This document shows positions 36,166 to 46,775 of a DNA stretch of 64,000 nt, piece by piece (position 1 is the first letter of the stretch; each line of letters starts with the position of its first letter). Origin of the DNA: Pelobates cultripes. Taxonomy: Eukaryota; Chordata; Amphibia; Anura; Pelobatidae. Under the pieces are notes generated by a model. That model searched no databases. It was not told where the DNA came from and saw only the letters and a list, made by a program, of their open reading frames with translations. Made by a program: the position numbers and the translations under genes. The stretch spans positions 271,706,986 to 271,770,985 of the forward strand of contig OW240913.1 of assembly GCA_933207985.1 (NCBI GenBank), given 5' to 3'.

Positions 36166-37396
36166 TGGTTGGGTGGTATTACTCTGTTTGGGGCCGGACA
36201 TGTTCAGGGTGACCTTACACCCCAAGCCACACCATATTAAATAAATTTTAACCTACTCCCTGCAACCTGATTATAGTGAGGGGAGCAATAAATATACCTG
36301 TAAAAAATCTATACTTACCTTCAGAATTCTACATTCTCCATAATATTTTTTCAGATCCAATAAAGTCCTCATAACAATCCACAATACATGACACAACTAT
36401 TAAAAATAAAACACAACTTAATAGGGGTCCATGAGTGGAAGAGAAGTTTTAAACTTGTAAGATCTTTAACTTGGAGAATGCAATGTCCGACCACAGTACT
36501 TGACAATGTACAAGAGTTTTATTGTTCCCCTTTAATCCCCCCCCCCCCACTCCTATCTGTATCCAACCTGCAACTAGGGGTCGAATTTTGAAAAAATATT
36601 TACAAATACGGAAACATGGAAAAAACTAATATCAACGGTCAAATTTAAAAAAAATAAAAATAAAACACGACTTGAATTACAAAAAACAAAACATAATGGA
36701 AAAATAAAAAAATAATCCCAACCTCGCTGTGCAGACTGACAATTCATGGTAGAAAACGTCATCCTATGCTTTGAATTGTGAGCAAGAGCACTGTGGTCTC
36801 ATGAAACTTGCCCAGTAATCAGTGGGTTATCAATCGTATGTTTATATCCCATAGTAGTTCTACCATGAAAGTAAATTAAATTAATGTTTAGCATTAGGGA
36901 TGATGTTATTCTTCACCAAAATAGGTGAAAAATGCCTTCTGAAGGGAAATTATTAAAATTCACAATTTGCCACAATTTAGCATATTCTCAAACCATAAGC
37001 AGGAAAATAGACAATTTGAGAATCATTTTCAGGTTTGTATTTACTTGTCACTTTTTGCTTGTTCCAGGTGTAATTATATTTTTTGAAACAAATATGTAAT
37101 CAAGAATCATTTCATCTATTTGATTTATTTGTTAAGTGGGCACTTCAAGCTTTATAACTACTACAGATTATTAGAGTAGTTATGGCATACATAATGTATG
37201 CTGTTTATTGTCAAATCATTTTCAAGTGCTTTCATAATAAACCAAGAGTCTCTCTGCACCCAGAGCCCAAGCCTACCGTTACCATTTGGCAAATGTGAAA
37301 GTTTAACTTCCGCATTTTAAAAAATTCAACCTTGGATGGCAATTATAGACTCTGGGTGCTGGTTGTTAAAGTGTCCCAGAAAGCAGAAAAAAACAT
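36166..37396. other. Non-coding stretch
   Basis: A C-run lies at 36538-36549 and A+T-rich sequence at 36590-36720. No gene recognised. Confidence 0.5.
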
Positions 37397-37930
37397 TTAA
37401 AGGGACACTATAGTCACCAAAACAACTACAGCTTAATGTAATTGTTATGGTGTCTATAGCCTGTTCCTGCAGGCTTTTAAATGTAAAAAGACAGTTTTTA
37501 CATTGCTGCCTGGTAACACCTCTAGTAACACCTGTCAGATGGCCACTGGAGGTGCTTTGTGAGTCAGTACTGAACAATGTGCAGCACAGATGTTCAGCGT
37601 CTCCCAGGTCTGCATGGAGACGCTGAGCGCTCCACATAGAGATGTGTTGAGTCAATACATCCTATGAGAAGATGCTGATTGATGCAGTGCAGAGTTTTGT
37701 CCTGCATGCCCATTAGCCCCCTAATGCTATCCTATGGGAAAGCATTGTATTGGTTGAAATCATCAAGTTTGATGATCTCAGCCAAGGTGGCAGATTGTGG
37801 GTGGGGCCAGCTATGGTGCACCCGCGCAGTGCTGTAGGAAAGGTGAGTAAAATCACCTTTCACTTAGCTGACAGGGGGCTGGGGGCCTAAAATATGTTTT
37901 CATAACTATAGTGACTGAAATAAGTGTTTG
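37397..37930 (+). mobile_element. TTAA-targeting (Kolobok/T2-like) miniature element
   Basis: TTAAAGGGACACTATAGTCA at 37397, then ACAACTACAGCTTAATGTAA as in the 35665 and 50026 copies. The right end is a decayed CATAACTATAGTGACTGAAA (about 37902-37922). An internal GTTCAGCGTCTCC / GGAGACGCTGAGC hairpin is near 37590-37630. Non-coding. Confidence 0.62.
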
Positions 37931-38163
37931 TGGTATTGTAGCGTTCCTATTATCTAATTAAAGTGGATATAGCTCCTTGAGTACCCTGATGCTTTCCTTC
38001 CATTTAGTGTTAAGGTGCTCTTAATGGTTTTACACTGAACGAGGGTCCTCAGCTCTCCACAACCTGTCCCCCACTAGAAGCTGAGTTTACACTACAAGCC
38101 ATCATGGCTCTGATAGGTTGATAGCCAACTGAGACTCAGAGTATTAACTCATATATATAAATA

Positions 38164-38485
38164 TAGGGCAGTACTGACACTCATGTTTTACAATTAGGGG
38201 AGTGATGTTAGGGACAACCCTCCCAAAAAATGCATTTATAAAGAAAGTCTCCCCATAACCATTGAAACTCTCAGCCAATCACAGCCGCCCATTGCTACTC
38301 AGACTAATACTTCCTTATCAGCCTGAGCAGCACAGAGGGGATGGACGGCCATCTGCCAGAGACTCTCCTTATTCATTACAGCCAGCAGGTGTATGGGGAG
38401 AGTCCCTTTATAGAGGCATTATGTTTTTGGGGGAGTGTCGCTGACATCAACACCCTCATTTTAGAGTGTTGTCAGTTCTACCCTA
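38164..38485. mobile_element. TA-flanked fold-back miniature element
   Basis: Left GGGCAGTACTGACAC and right GTGTTGTCAGTTCTACCC are inverted. Complementarity continues inward about 95 bp (CCTCCCAAAAAATGCATTTA region against the ATTATGTTTTTGGGGGAGTG region, and AGTCTCCCCATA against TATGGGGAGAGT). TA lies at both ends (38164-38165, 38484-38485), pointing to a Tc1/mariner-type mobiliser. Confidence 0.65.
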
Positions 38486-39619
38486 TTTTTTTTTTTTTAT
38501 ATATGTGTTAATACTCTGTCTCTCTCAGCTCCTTTGCTAAAGCAGTCTGTACAGGAGGAAAGTGTTTTACAGTGTTACTAATTAAACTTTTCATGAGCAG
38601 TAACTTCATAGTTTTCATAGGAATTTATCAACGTTCCAACTGAAAGTTTTCAATCAGTTGTACAGTTATTTCCTTATTGTCTGTAAATGGTAATGTAAAT
38701 CACTTCCCCCAGATGTTGGTTTTTACAACTTCATTGCACATGTTACAATTTTTATATTTTTTAAATTAAGAAAGTATAAATCATGATCACAATTTATCAC
38801 TGTAGACAATTGGTAGATACACTTCATCTTGTGTTGCTACTGTTGGTCTTGAAAGCATTGTCCTCTTTGATCCTTAAAGTAAGCAAACGTCATCTAAATT
38901 CTCAGGGCAGAGGAATGTAGGGCATTTCAAAACACAATTTATTTCAGCAAAGCAGCTCATCTCCTGCAGGTTTTCACCCTGCAAAATATCTTTCTTTATA
39001 TTTAACTAATGCCTTCCGAAATGTTTAAATCTAAACTTGTATTTTCCACGTAATCTCGTGAAGATGTTTAATTTATCCATTTTATTCTCTTACAGACTAC
39101 TTGAAGATTTCGAGACACAAAAAGAAAAATATTTAGCAGATAATGTAGTGTTCTGCCTAAAGTCTGACCACCATGGTGTGATGAAGCAAACGAATGGATC
39201 ACTTTTTTGAATTAGTGAATTTGCCCAAAGTAATAACTTACATTGCTCAGCTCAGTATGTTTGAGTGCAACAAACAAAGGTTAAGATTAAGGCTACACCT
39301 ACAAAAAATCATTCCCCTAGACATGGAGCAGTTATAGACTCCCACTATGGCTATAATATCTATATTACATTACTAATATTGCATTACTATTTAATGCATT
39401 ATGTTCTCAAATTCTTAAATTGTGCACATACTCCTTATATTTAAAAGGCCCCACTCTGTCTGATTGATAAAAGTCAATCTCCCATTCAGTCGAAACCAAA
39501 CAGGGCGCAGAGAAATCAGAGCCCTAAAATCCCGTTCCCCAACACGTGTTTAATCGCACCCTCCAGTAAAGTTTTGACCAGCAAACGACTAACTTCGGAA
39601 CCATTGTAGTTCCATGTAG
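38486..39619. other. Non-coding stretch
   Basis: A+T-rich; no gene or element ends recognised. Confidence 0.45.
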
Positions 39620-40180
39620 TTGGCTAGGACTTCCACATCTCATCCTGGTCACTACTGGGTGCTATCGCAACTGGGTGGCTGGCATCCTGGGCGCTTGAGT
39701 AAGCTGCATCTGCTAGGTGGAGGGGGAAACAACAGGGATGGTATGAATAATCCTATTGGAACTTTTTGGGGGTTTTGTGAAAGGGTCCATAGTCTGTGGG
39801 GAGAAGATTCGCCACAGGAGTGGAGGCCTCCATCACACATGAATATAGCAAACTACATAGGACAATACTGTAGGAGAGCATTTTTTCCATCTGCTAAGAA
39901 GCAGTAGTTCACAATGATCCCAAGCACCCAGAAAAGGCAACTTGGAATGATAACACAATAAGAACAAAAACATCACTATCCTACAGGCCCAGTCAGTTCT
40001 GATTGCAATCGTATAGAAATCTGTGGCACTATCTAAACCATGGAAGACGAATAGGCAGAAAATACTCTCAGCTAGTGTGCAAAGCTGGTAGTCTAGATAC
40101 CTATTGTGAAGACCATTGGATCTATATCACCATCCTAAAAGACTTCAAGCTGATATTAGAATAAATGGGTATTCAAATAA
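39620..40180 (+). pseudogene. Decayed Tc1-like transposase, C-terminal half
   Basis: In one frame, HNDPKHPEKATWNDN (from 39910) corresponds to the DNDPKH block around the second catalytic aspartate, and PSQF-stop-LQSYRNLWHYL (ending at about 40035) corresponds to the [14 protein letters not shown] block, with a stop where the DLNPIE aspartate should be and R at the glutamate position. Upstream sequence (39620-39840) is only loosely alignable. No terminal repeats are seen. An old, dead copy of a different Tc1 subfamily from that at 23905. Confidence 0.6.
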
Positions 40181-41234
40181 ATATGAGTATGAGGAATTTG
40201 AGTAAAGATGGCTCTGGATATAGCACGTTGGGGAAGAATAGAGTTCAGACATACATTCCATAGTATTAGCTGTAAGTTAATTGTGGATGTTTTTGGTTGA
40301 GATACCAGATGTTATTGACTTTGGATCACCAATGTCTACACCACATTTCATATTTTTTTTTATCTGCCACCTTGAACATACAGCATCTAATCTCCCCTCT
40401 CTCCTTCAAATCGTGGCAAAGTTTTCTTTGCCACCTTGTCAAGTAATTCCATTTAATTTTGAAAACAATGCACAACAATGTTAATTTCTTTGTTTCATAC
40501 AGCTGATAGAATGCTTGTGTTTGCTTGAAATATTGCATTAAGCAGAGCACTATTTTCCCCATGCATGGATATCGAGTCTCATAAATGCTTCTAAATTTTA
40601 GGTATTTCAGAGGCTGGCAAAAGATTGTTTGGAATCCTTAGAATCCCAATTCACCCAGTGATTCTATACATTTCATAATCTACATTTGTTGGGCTTTGTG
40701 CATAATGGCCCCATGACTAACTGGTTCAACCTGTGTGTGTCTGCACTTTTCTTCCTATCCAAATATGTTTTCTTTACTGGCTCTTATTGCCACTCTCTCT
40801 TTCATAGAGCCCTCTCTACATACTCTCCTTTTCATTCAACATTTGTTCACCAGCAGTCACAAGTATCAAAGCAAGCTTGGGCATACTCATCCCAGAACTC
40901 TCAGCCTCACTCACCCCAGCAGTAGTCATGGTTTCATTTTTTTAAAATGTGGTTAGCCTCCCTAACTCATTCCTTATATCTTATATTATGCCCAGCATAA
41001 GTGTTGACAATTTTCATCAATGTTTCCTTAACCATCCTCCAATGTCGTTCTATCCTAGAGCACTCCCACCAGATATGCCTGAAAGAGAGTAAGAAAAAAA
41101 CGAATTTGCTATTCAAGGATATTCAGGATGCTGTGGCAATAATGAAAAAACAACTTAACCGTTAATATATAATGCAAATAATACAATAAAAGAGAAGGGA
41201 GATACCTAATGGGATAATATAGGCACCCAAAAGG
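40181..41234. other. Non-coding stretch
   Basis: No gene recognised. Open frames at 40281-40562 and 40686-40956 lack motifs. Confidence 0.45.
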
Positions 41235-41758
41235 TTAGTGAAGCAGTTTTGTTGTAAAGATCATGTCTCCAACGTCTCACTGCTCAATTCTCTGCCATTT
41301 AGAAGATAAATCACTTTGTTTCTGTTTATGCAGCCCTAGTCCCAACTCCCCCGGGCTGTGCCTGACAAAGCCTGCATGAAAACAACATGGCTTCATTTTC
41401 AATCAGATGCTAACTTGCTCTCTAAGATTTAATCTCCTACTCTGTAAATTGAACTTTAATTACATACAAGAGGCTCCTGCAGGGTCTAGTAAACTATTAA
41501 CAGAGCAGGAGATAAGACATTCTAAAGTAAACAGAATTTGCATTAAAGGAAGTGTAAACATTAGATGAATCTTTACAGGAACTGTTTAGGAAGGCTGTGC
41601 AAGTCACATGCAGGGAGGAGTGACTAGGGCCGCGTAAACAAAGTGATTTAACTCCTAAATGGCAGAGATTTGAGCTGTTAAATTGCAGATGCATGATCTA
41701 TACATTAAAACTGCTTCATGGAGCTAAAGTTGTTTTGCTGAGTATAGTTTCCCTTTAA
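41235..41758. mobile_element. Fold-back miniature element ending at TTAA
   Basis: The right end GAGTATAGTTTCCCTTTAA closes with TTAA (41755-41758). Its arm is complementary to the left arm over about 200 bp: CTGCCATTTAGAAGATAAAT against the inverse of ATTTAACTCCTAAATGGCAG, AATCACTTTGTTT against AAACAAAGTGATT, and GAGGCTCCTGCAGG at the centre. The left arm starts at AGTGAAGCAGTTTTGTTGT and lacks its outermost roughly 35 bp. Confidence 0.65.
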
Positions 41759-42929
41759 GTGGACTAAGGAGGAATGAGAAGATCAGGATGCAGAGGCTTC
41801 TGGGGAACAAAAGCAGTATTTGCAAGCTTCTAGGGGAAAAGCGCAGACTCACAGGCTTCTATGAAGCAAGGGCAGGATCAGCAGGCCTCTAGAGCAGGAC
41901 TCATGAGCCAGGGATCTGCAGTGGCATCTTAACAACCTCTTCTTCCGTAATTGAGCAGTTAGGTGACCATAGGGATATGCTTCTGCCAACAGTGTGAATA
42001 CAGGTCCTCTGGCTCAGCAGGTAGATGGCAAAGCGACCTGAAAATCAAGAAAAGAGTAACAAGAACACTAGAGTCACTACTGAAATAACAGGATTATAGG
42101 AGTAAGATTGTCAGAGCACAGATCATCATGTGAATCAAATCACTTTGAAGAGGAGACTGGAAGTGGGAGAGTGATCTTTGAAAGGAATTAATTTAGACAA
42201 TTAGAACCAGCAGTCATCAAGATCGGATACCTCTAGCCTGAATGCAAAGGTCTGAAACAGCACCACAGTAAGTAAGTGGGTATTGAAGGTATGGCACTAG
42301 AAAGAACAGACCAGGCAGCCAGAAAAGTCAAATGATGGTGATGATACATATTATAATTTGTTAAAAATTCATTTAGCCATACCCAACTTCATGTAGGAAG
42401 GACCTCAGAGTAATCTCTGTGGAAATGGAGAGATTACAGGTCAACATACCACTCAAAGTCTCAAATCACCACATTACGACAGATGACAACGAGAGGGTTG
42501 ACACGACTAAAGACTAAAATTATTACGGGAAGAAAAAAAAAAAGGCAAACCTACCACAGCCCAGCGAGACAGTTTAAAAGTTTTTACGTTCTCACCTTTC
42601 TTTTTATTTTCTTGCTTTATTGTTCTGTAATATTTTACATGCACTAGGCACTGCTATTTGTTAGTTATTCACATGTCTTATTGCGGAAAGTTATGTCGAT
42701 ACCACTGACAACCGTATTAGATAGGAGATGCAAGTAGCACTAAGTGATATTCATAGTTGTACCATTATACGAAACCAGACACCAAAGGCATTGACTCAGG
42801 ACTAATACACAATGTGCTGATCATCATGTGTGTAAACCACTGTAATTCATTTATCACATGTATACATGAACTTGCATTTGTCTCCTATTTCTGTATCGAT
42901 ATGTGAAAAAATCTATAAAGTATACATTG
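41759..42929. other. Non-coding stretch
   Basis: Includes GCAGGCTTCTAGGG-like repeats at 41790-41900 (AGGCTTCT recurs about every 40 bases). No gene recognised. Confidence 0.4.
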
Positions 42930-43428
42930 GTGGAAAAAATAAATTAAGTCCCATTTTAAAGACATTTGTTACAGTTGTCATCAGAATGAAGTTGGTGCCA
43001 GGAGGTCCCTGCTGCCCAGCTAATGTTAGGGTTTAAAGTAATGTTTGTTTGTTTTTTATTTTCAGTATGCATATGTAGTTATTTTTAATAATTTTATTTA
43101 ATGGGAATAAAAATGAAAATGTTGGATAGACCAAAATTATTATTTTTTAATTACCTGCCAAAAATTTGTGTAGTTACTGCCTTTCATTTCTGCATTGCAA
43201 GCTGTCTTTTATGTGTCCAGCAGTAAGGAGAGGCTTCTATCTGGCCAGTTTACCATAAAGACCAGATTGATGTGGTGAAGTGTTGTGGTGATGCTTGTCC
43301 TTCCACAAGTTTCTCCCATTTCTCACACATGATCTCTGGAGCTTGCCCAGAGTGACCATCTGGTTCTCATTTATTGCACTTACAAAGGCTCTTCTCCATT
43401 GATTGCTAAGTATGGACAGCCTGCCAGT

Positions 43429-43626
43429 TCAAGGAAGAGTCCTGATTGTTCCAGCCTTGGGAACTTTCAATGCAGCCACACTTTTTTTTACCCTTTCCCA
43501 GATCTCTGCCTTGACACAATCCTGTGTTTGAGCTCTCCAGATAGTTCCTTTGACCTCATGACTTGGGTTTTGTTCTGCTATGCATTTACAGCTGTGAGAT
43601 CTTACATAGACCCAAGTCATGTCCAA
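43429..43626 (-). pseudogene. Tc1-like transposase DNA-binding domain remnant
   Basis: Minus strand: HEVKGTIWRAQTQDCVKAEI then WERVKKSVAALKVPKAGTIR corresponds to the N-terminal helix-turn-helix (paired-like) region of Tc1 transposases, where the family has a similar GEGYKKISAALKVP-type helix. Downstream codons, after stops, still give weak matches to about 43200. No catalytic residues remain. The frame enters the hAT-like insertion upstream, so the original start has been displaced. Confidence 0.55.
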
Positions 43627-44289
43627 TAGGGATGTGCATGGGCAAAAAATTTGTTTTGGTTTGGAAATTCGTGTAAGTAAAAAAATTTGTCTGCTTCAGC
43701 AATTCGGACCAATGGCATTCAATTCGGATTGGCACTTCGGAACTGCCAAACATCGTCACTTCTGACATTCGGAAGCATCCGAATGTCCGAATGGCATGAA
43801 ATTCGTACAAATGTACATTCAGAACGAAACGAATTGCACATGTCTACTTTATATATCTTATATAAAAATTAGCTAAGGATGTTTGTCCGATGCAGTCATG
43901 CGCAGTAGAGACTGAGCGTGACTGCAAGGGACAAACATCCCATGCCAGGCTCTTGCAGCACAGCTCCCTCGCACATCCTTCAGGGTCCACTGGCAGCTGC
44001 GATGTGACACATACAGGATATGACGTCATTGCACAAAAGGAATTAGCTTATTGGTCAAGATTCTTGTCATCATTCACATAATTTTCCCTCCCTCTCTCTT
44101 GTTTTGCCACTTTTCAGAAATCCGAATCACTTTGGCACTTCAGAGTTTCAGAGCTTCGGCACTTCCGAACTACCGTATTTTTGTGCTTCAGGACTTTGGC
44201 ACTTCGGACATTCGTAAGCATCCGAATGTCCTAATGGCATGAAATTCGTATCAATGTACATTTGGAATGAAACAAATCGCACATGTCTA
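43627..44289. mobile_element. hAT-like CCGAA element (663 bp) with perfect 8-bp target duplication
   Basis: Starts TAGGGATGTGCATGGGC and ends GCACATGTCTA. The flanks ATGTCCAA at 43619-43626 and 44290-44297 are identical. Internally, two mirrored halves (43627-43855, ending GCACATGTCTA, and 44100-44289) carry repeated CATTCGGA / TCCGAATG and ACTTCGG words around a central non-repetitive part. Non-coding. The 8-bp duplication supports hAT-type mobilisation. Confidence 0.8.
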
Positions 44290-44600
44290 ATGTCCAATCA
44301 ATTGAATTTGTGGTAGGTTGACCCCAAGCAAAGTATAGAAACATCTCAAAGATGATCCAGATAAATAAGATGCAACTGAGCTAAATTTTAAGTGTCATAG
44401 TAAAGGGCCTGAATATTTATGGCAATGTGATATTTCTGTTTTATTCTTTGAAATATATTTGCAAAGTTTTCAAAAATCTTTTTTTTTTGTTTGTCGTGAT
44501 GGGGTCTTGTGTAGATTGATGAGAAAAAAACCATGAAACAATTGAAGCATAAGACTGCAACGTAATAAAATAAATGGGTCTAAATACTCTCTGAATGCAC

Positions 44601-44648
<48 letters not shown>

Positions 44649-45205
44649 TATATACATACATGTGTATAAATAAGTATTCAGACCTCTTCATTTTTTAAGT
44701 ACTGTGATATATGCACATACATACAAACACACGCATACATAGAGGCACACAATGACAAACACACTGGCAGATACAGACACACAATCACAGTGTGGGTCTA
44801 GCTGTGTGAATTGGCATCTGTGTGTGCTTGTCTGGCAATGTGTATCTGTGTATGTGCCAGAGAGTGTGTGTGACAGTGAGTATCCTTGTACATCTGTGAG
44901 TGTATATTTGTGTGTAAGTGCATTGATGACGGTGTCTGGAATGCATATCTGTGTCTGTGTATCTCTGTGTCTGGAAGTTTTTGTGTGTGAAGGAAGCTGC
45001 TTGCAGCGTGTTGTGTGTTTGGTGTCCTGCTTATGGTGTTGATGTGTGCATTGTATTTATGGCGAGGATATGTTATGTGTGTGAGGGGTGACTGTGTATT
45101 AGTATTAATATCTAAGGTGGGTGTCTGTGCATGAGAGTAACTGTGGCGGAGTGATATTTTATTGCACCAGGCTTGTTAAGTACCCATTATGAGTATTGAA
45201 TACCA
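44601..45205. repeat. (TA)n then TG-rich simple sequence
   Basis: (TA)n at 44601-44655, with AGTATTCAGACCTCTTCA at 44673 that looks like an outer Tc1 terminus in the plus orientation. 44800-45140 is TG/TCTG-rich; the 96-codon frame across it is low complexity and not a gene. Confidence 0.6.
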
Positions 45206-45711
45206 TTAAAGGACCACTATAGTGCCAGGAAAACATACTCGTTTTCCTGGCACTATAGTGCCCTGAGGGTGCCCCCACCCTCAGGGACCCCCTCCCGCCG
45301 GGCTCTGAGGAGAGGAAAGGGTTAAGCACTTACCTTTCTCTAGCGCCGGGCGGGGAGCTTTCCTCCTCCTCTCCTTCTTCCTAGCGACATCATCGGCTGA
45401 ATGCACATGCGCGGCAGTAGCCGGACGCGCATTCAGCCAGTCTCATGGGAAAGCATTCATAATGCTTTCCTATGGACGCTGGCGTCTTCTCACTGTGAAT
45501 TTCACATTGAGAAGCACGCAAGTGCCTCTAGCGGCTGTCAATGAGACAGCCACTAGAGGCTTTAGAGGCTGGATTAACCCTCAGTGTAAACATAGCCGTT
45601 TCTCTGAAACGGCTATGTTTATAAAAAAAAAAGGGGTAATCCTATCTGGACCTGACACCCAGACCACTTCATTAAGCTGAAGTGGTCTGGGTGCCTATAG
45701 TGGTCCTTTAA
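45206..45711 (+). mobile_element. TTAA-flanked T2-like element, copy A
   Basis: TTAAAGGACCACTATAGTGC at 45206 and the inverted CTATAGTGGTCCTTTAA ending at 45711. Each end has a subterminal hairpin: GTTTTCCTGGCACTATAGTG on the left, CCAGACCACTTC / GAAGTGGTCTGG on the right. Inside are GCTGTCAATGAGACAGC and AAACATAGCCGTTTC / GAAACGGCTATGTTT hairpins. Length 506 bp, non-coding. Confidence 0.78.
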
Positions 45712-46273
45712 ATCCTTGCTTTTTTTTTAATCCAACATAACGTTTTTGTAGTCAATATCGAAATAGCAGGACTGGATACAGACAAATCACATTGTATAAA
45801 CATACACAATGCTGAAATGACATTGAAAAATAATGTTAAAGTGTGGGACAAATATAGACTATTAAGATACAGCACTTTATACAGCACTTACAGTACACAG
45901 AAAAGTAAGGGAAGACCACAATGGCCATACCCAACTCTTACCTTCTCGAGGCCCATGTGTATAATTTGTAAGGTTTAAAGGTGGAACCTAAGGTGGGATA
46001 TCGTGCTAGCACCCATGAGAAGAAAAAGGTCTGAATCTCGGCCAGCTGGAAGAAAAAGGAAAAAAAGGAGGTGAACGTGTAGAGATTAGTCATTTAAAAG
46101 TGAAAGGCAAGACCACATTAATTTTTTAAGTTACTAATGTGTCAACCAATCTCAACTTTTCTTTAGGTTTAATGTGAATCTGAAATTAAATGTTGCTCTC
46201 TTCCTTTTGTCGGCTTCTTTTAATTAGCATTTTTAATATTTGTTTACGTCAATGTATTCATTTGGTGCTTCCT
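45712..46273. other. Spacer between two opposed T2-like copies
   Basis: No gene or repeat termini recognised. Confidence 0.5.
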
Positions 46274-46775
46274 TTAAAGGACCACTCTAGGCACCCAGAC
46301 CACTTCAGCTTAATGAAGTGGTCTGGGTGCCAGGTCCTTCTAGGGTTAACCCATTTTTTCATAATTATAGCAGTTTCAGAGAAACTGCTATAATTATGAA
46401 TGGGTTAAGCCTTCCCCCTAATCCTCTAGTGGCTGTCTCATTGACAGCCACTAGAGGCGCTTGCGTGCTTCTCACTGTGATTTTTCACAGTGAGAGCACG
46501 CCAGCGTCCATAGGAAAGCATTATGAATGCTTTCCTATGTGACTGGCTGAATGCGCGCGCAGCTCTTGCCGCGCGTGCGCATTCAGCCGACGGGGAGGAG
46601 AGAAGGAGGATCGGAGGAGGAGAGCTCCCCGCCCAGCACTGGAAAAAGGTAAGTTTTTACCCCTTTCCCCCTTCCAGAGCCGGGCGGGAGGGGTCCCTGA
46701 GGGTGGGGGCACCCTCAGGGCACTATAGTGCCAGGAAAACGAGTATGTTTTCCTGGCACTATAGTGGTCCTTTAA
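46274..46775 (-). mobile_element. TTAA-flanked T2-like element, copy B (opposite orientation)
   Basis: TTAA at 46274-46277 and 46772-46775. The order of landmarks (GACCACTTCAGCTTAATGAA hairpin first, TTTTCCTGGCACTATAGTGG last) is the reverse of copy A. Length 502 bp. The open frames that cross it on both strands are incidental to the palindromic G+C-rich content. Confidence 0.78.

Larger units (their letters stand above)
42930..44600 (-). mobile_element. Decayed Tc1-like transposon interrupted by a hAT-like element
   Basis: The right side (44298-44600) reads AGAAACATCTCAAAGATGAT ... GTCTAAATACTCTCTGAATGCAC, the terminal repeat of a Tc1 family common in fish and frogs, and ends at a TA repeat. 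The minus-strand transposase start is at 43300-43626. The element is split by the hAT-like insertion 43627-44289. The opposite terminal repeat is not clear; the left limit is approximate. Confidence 0.6.
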
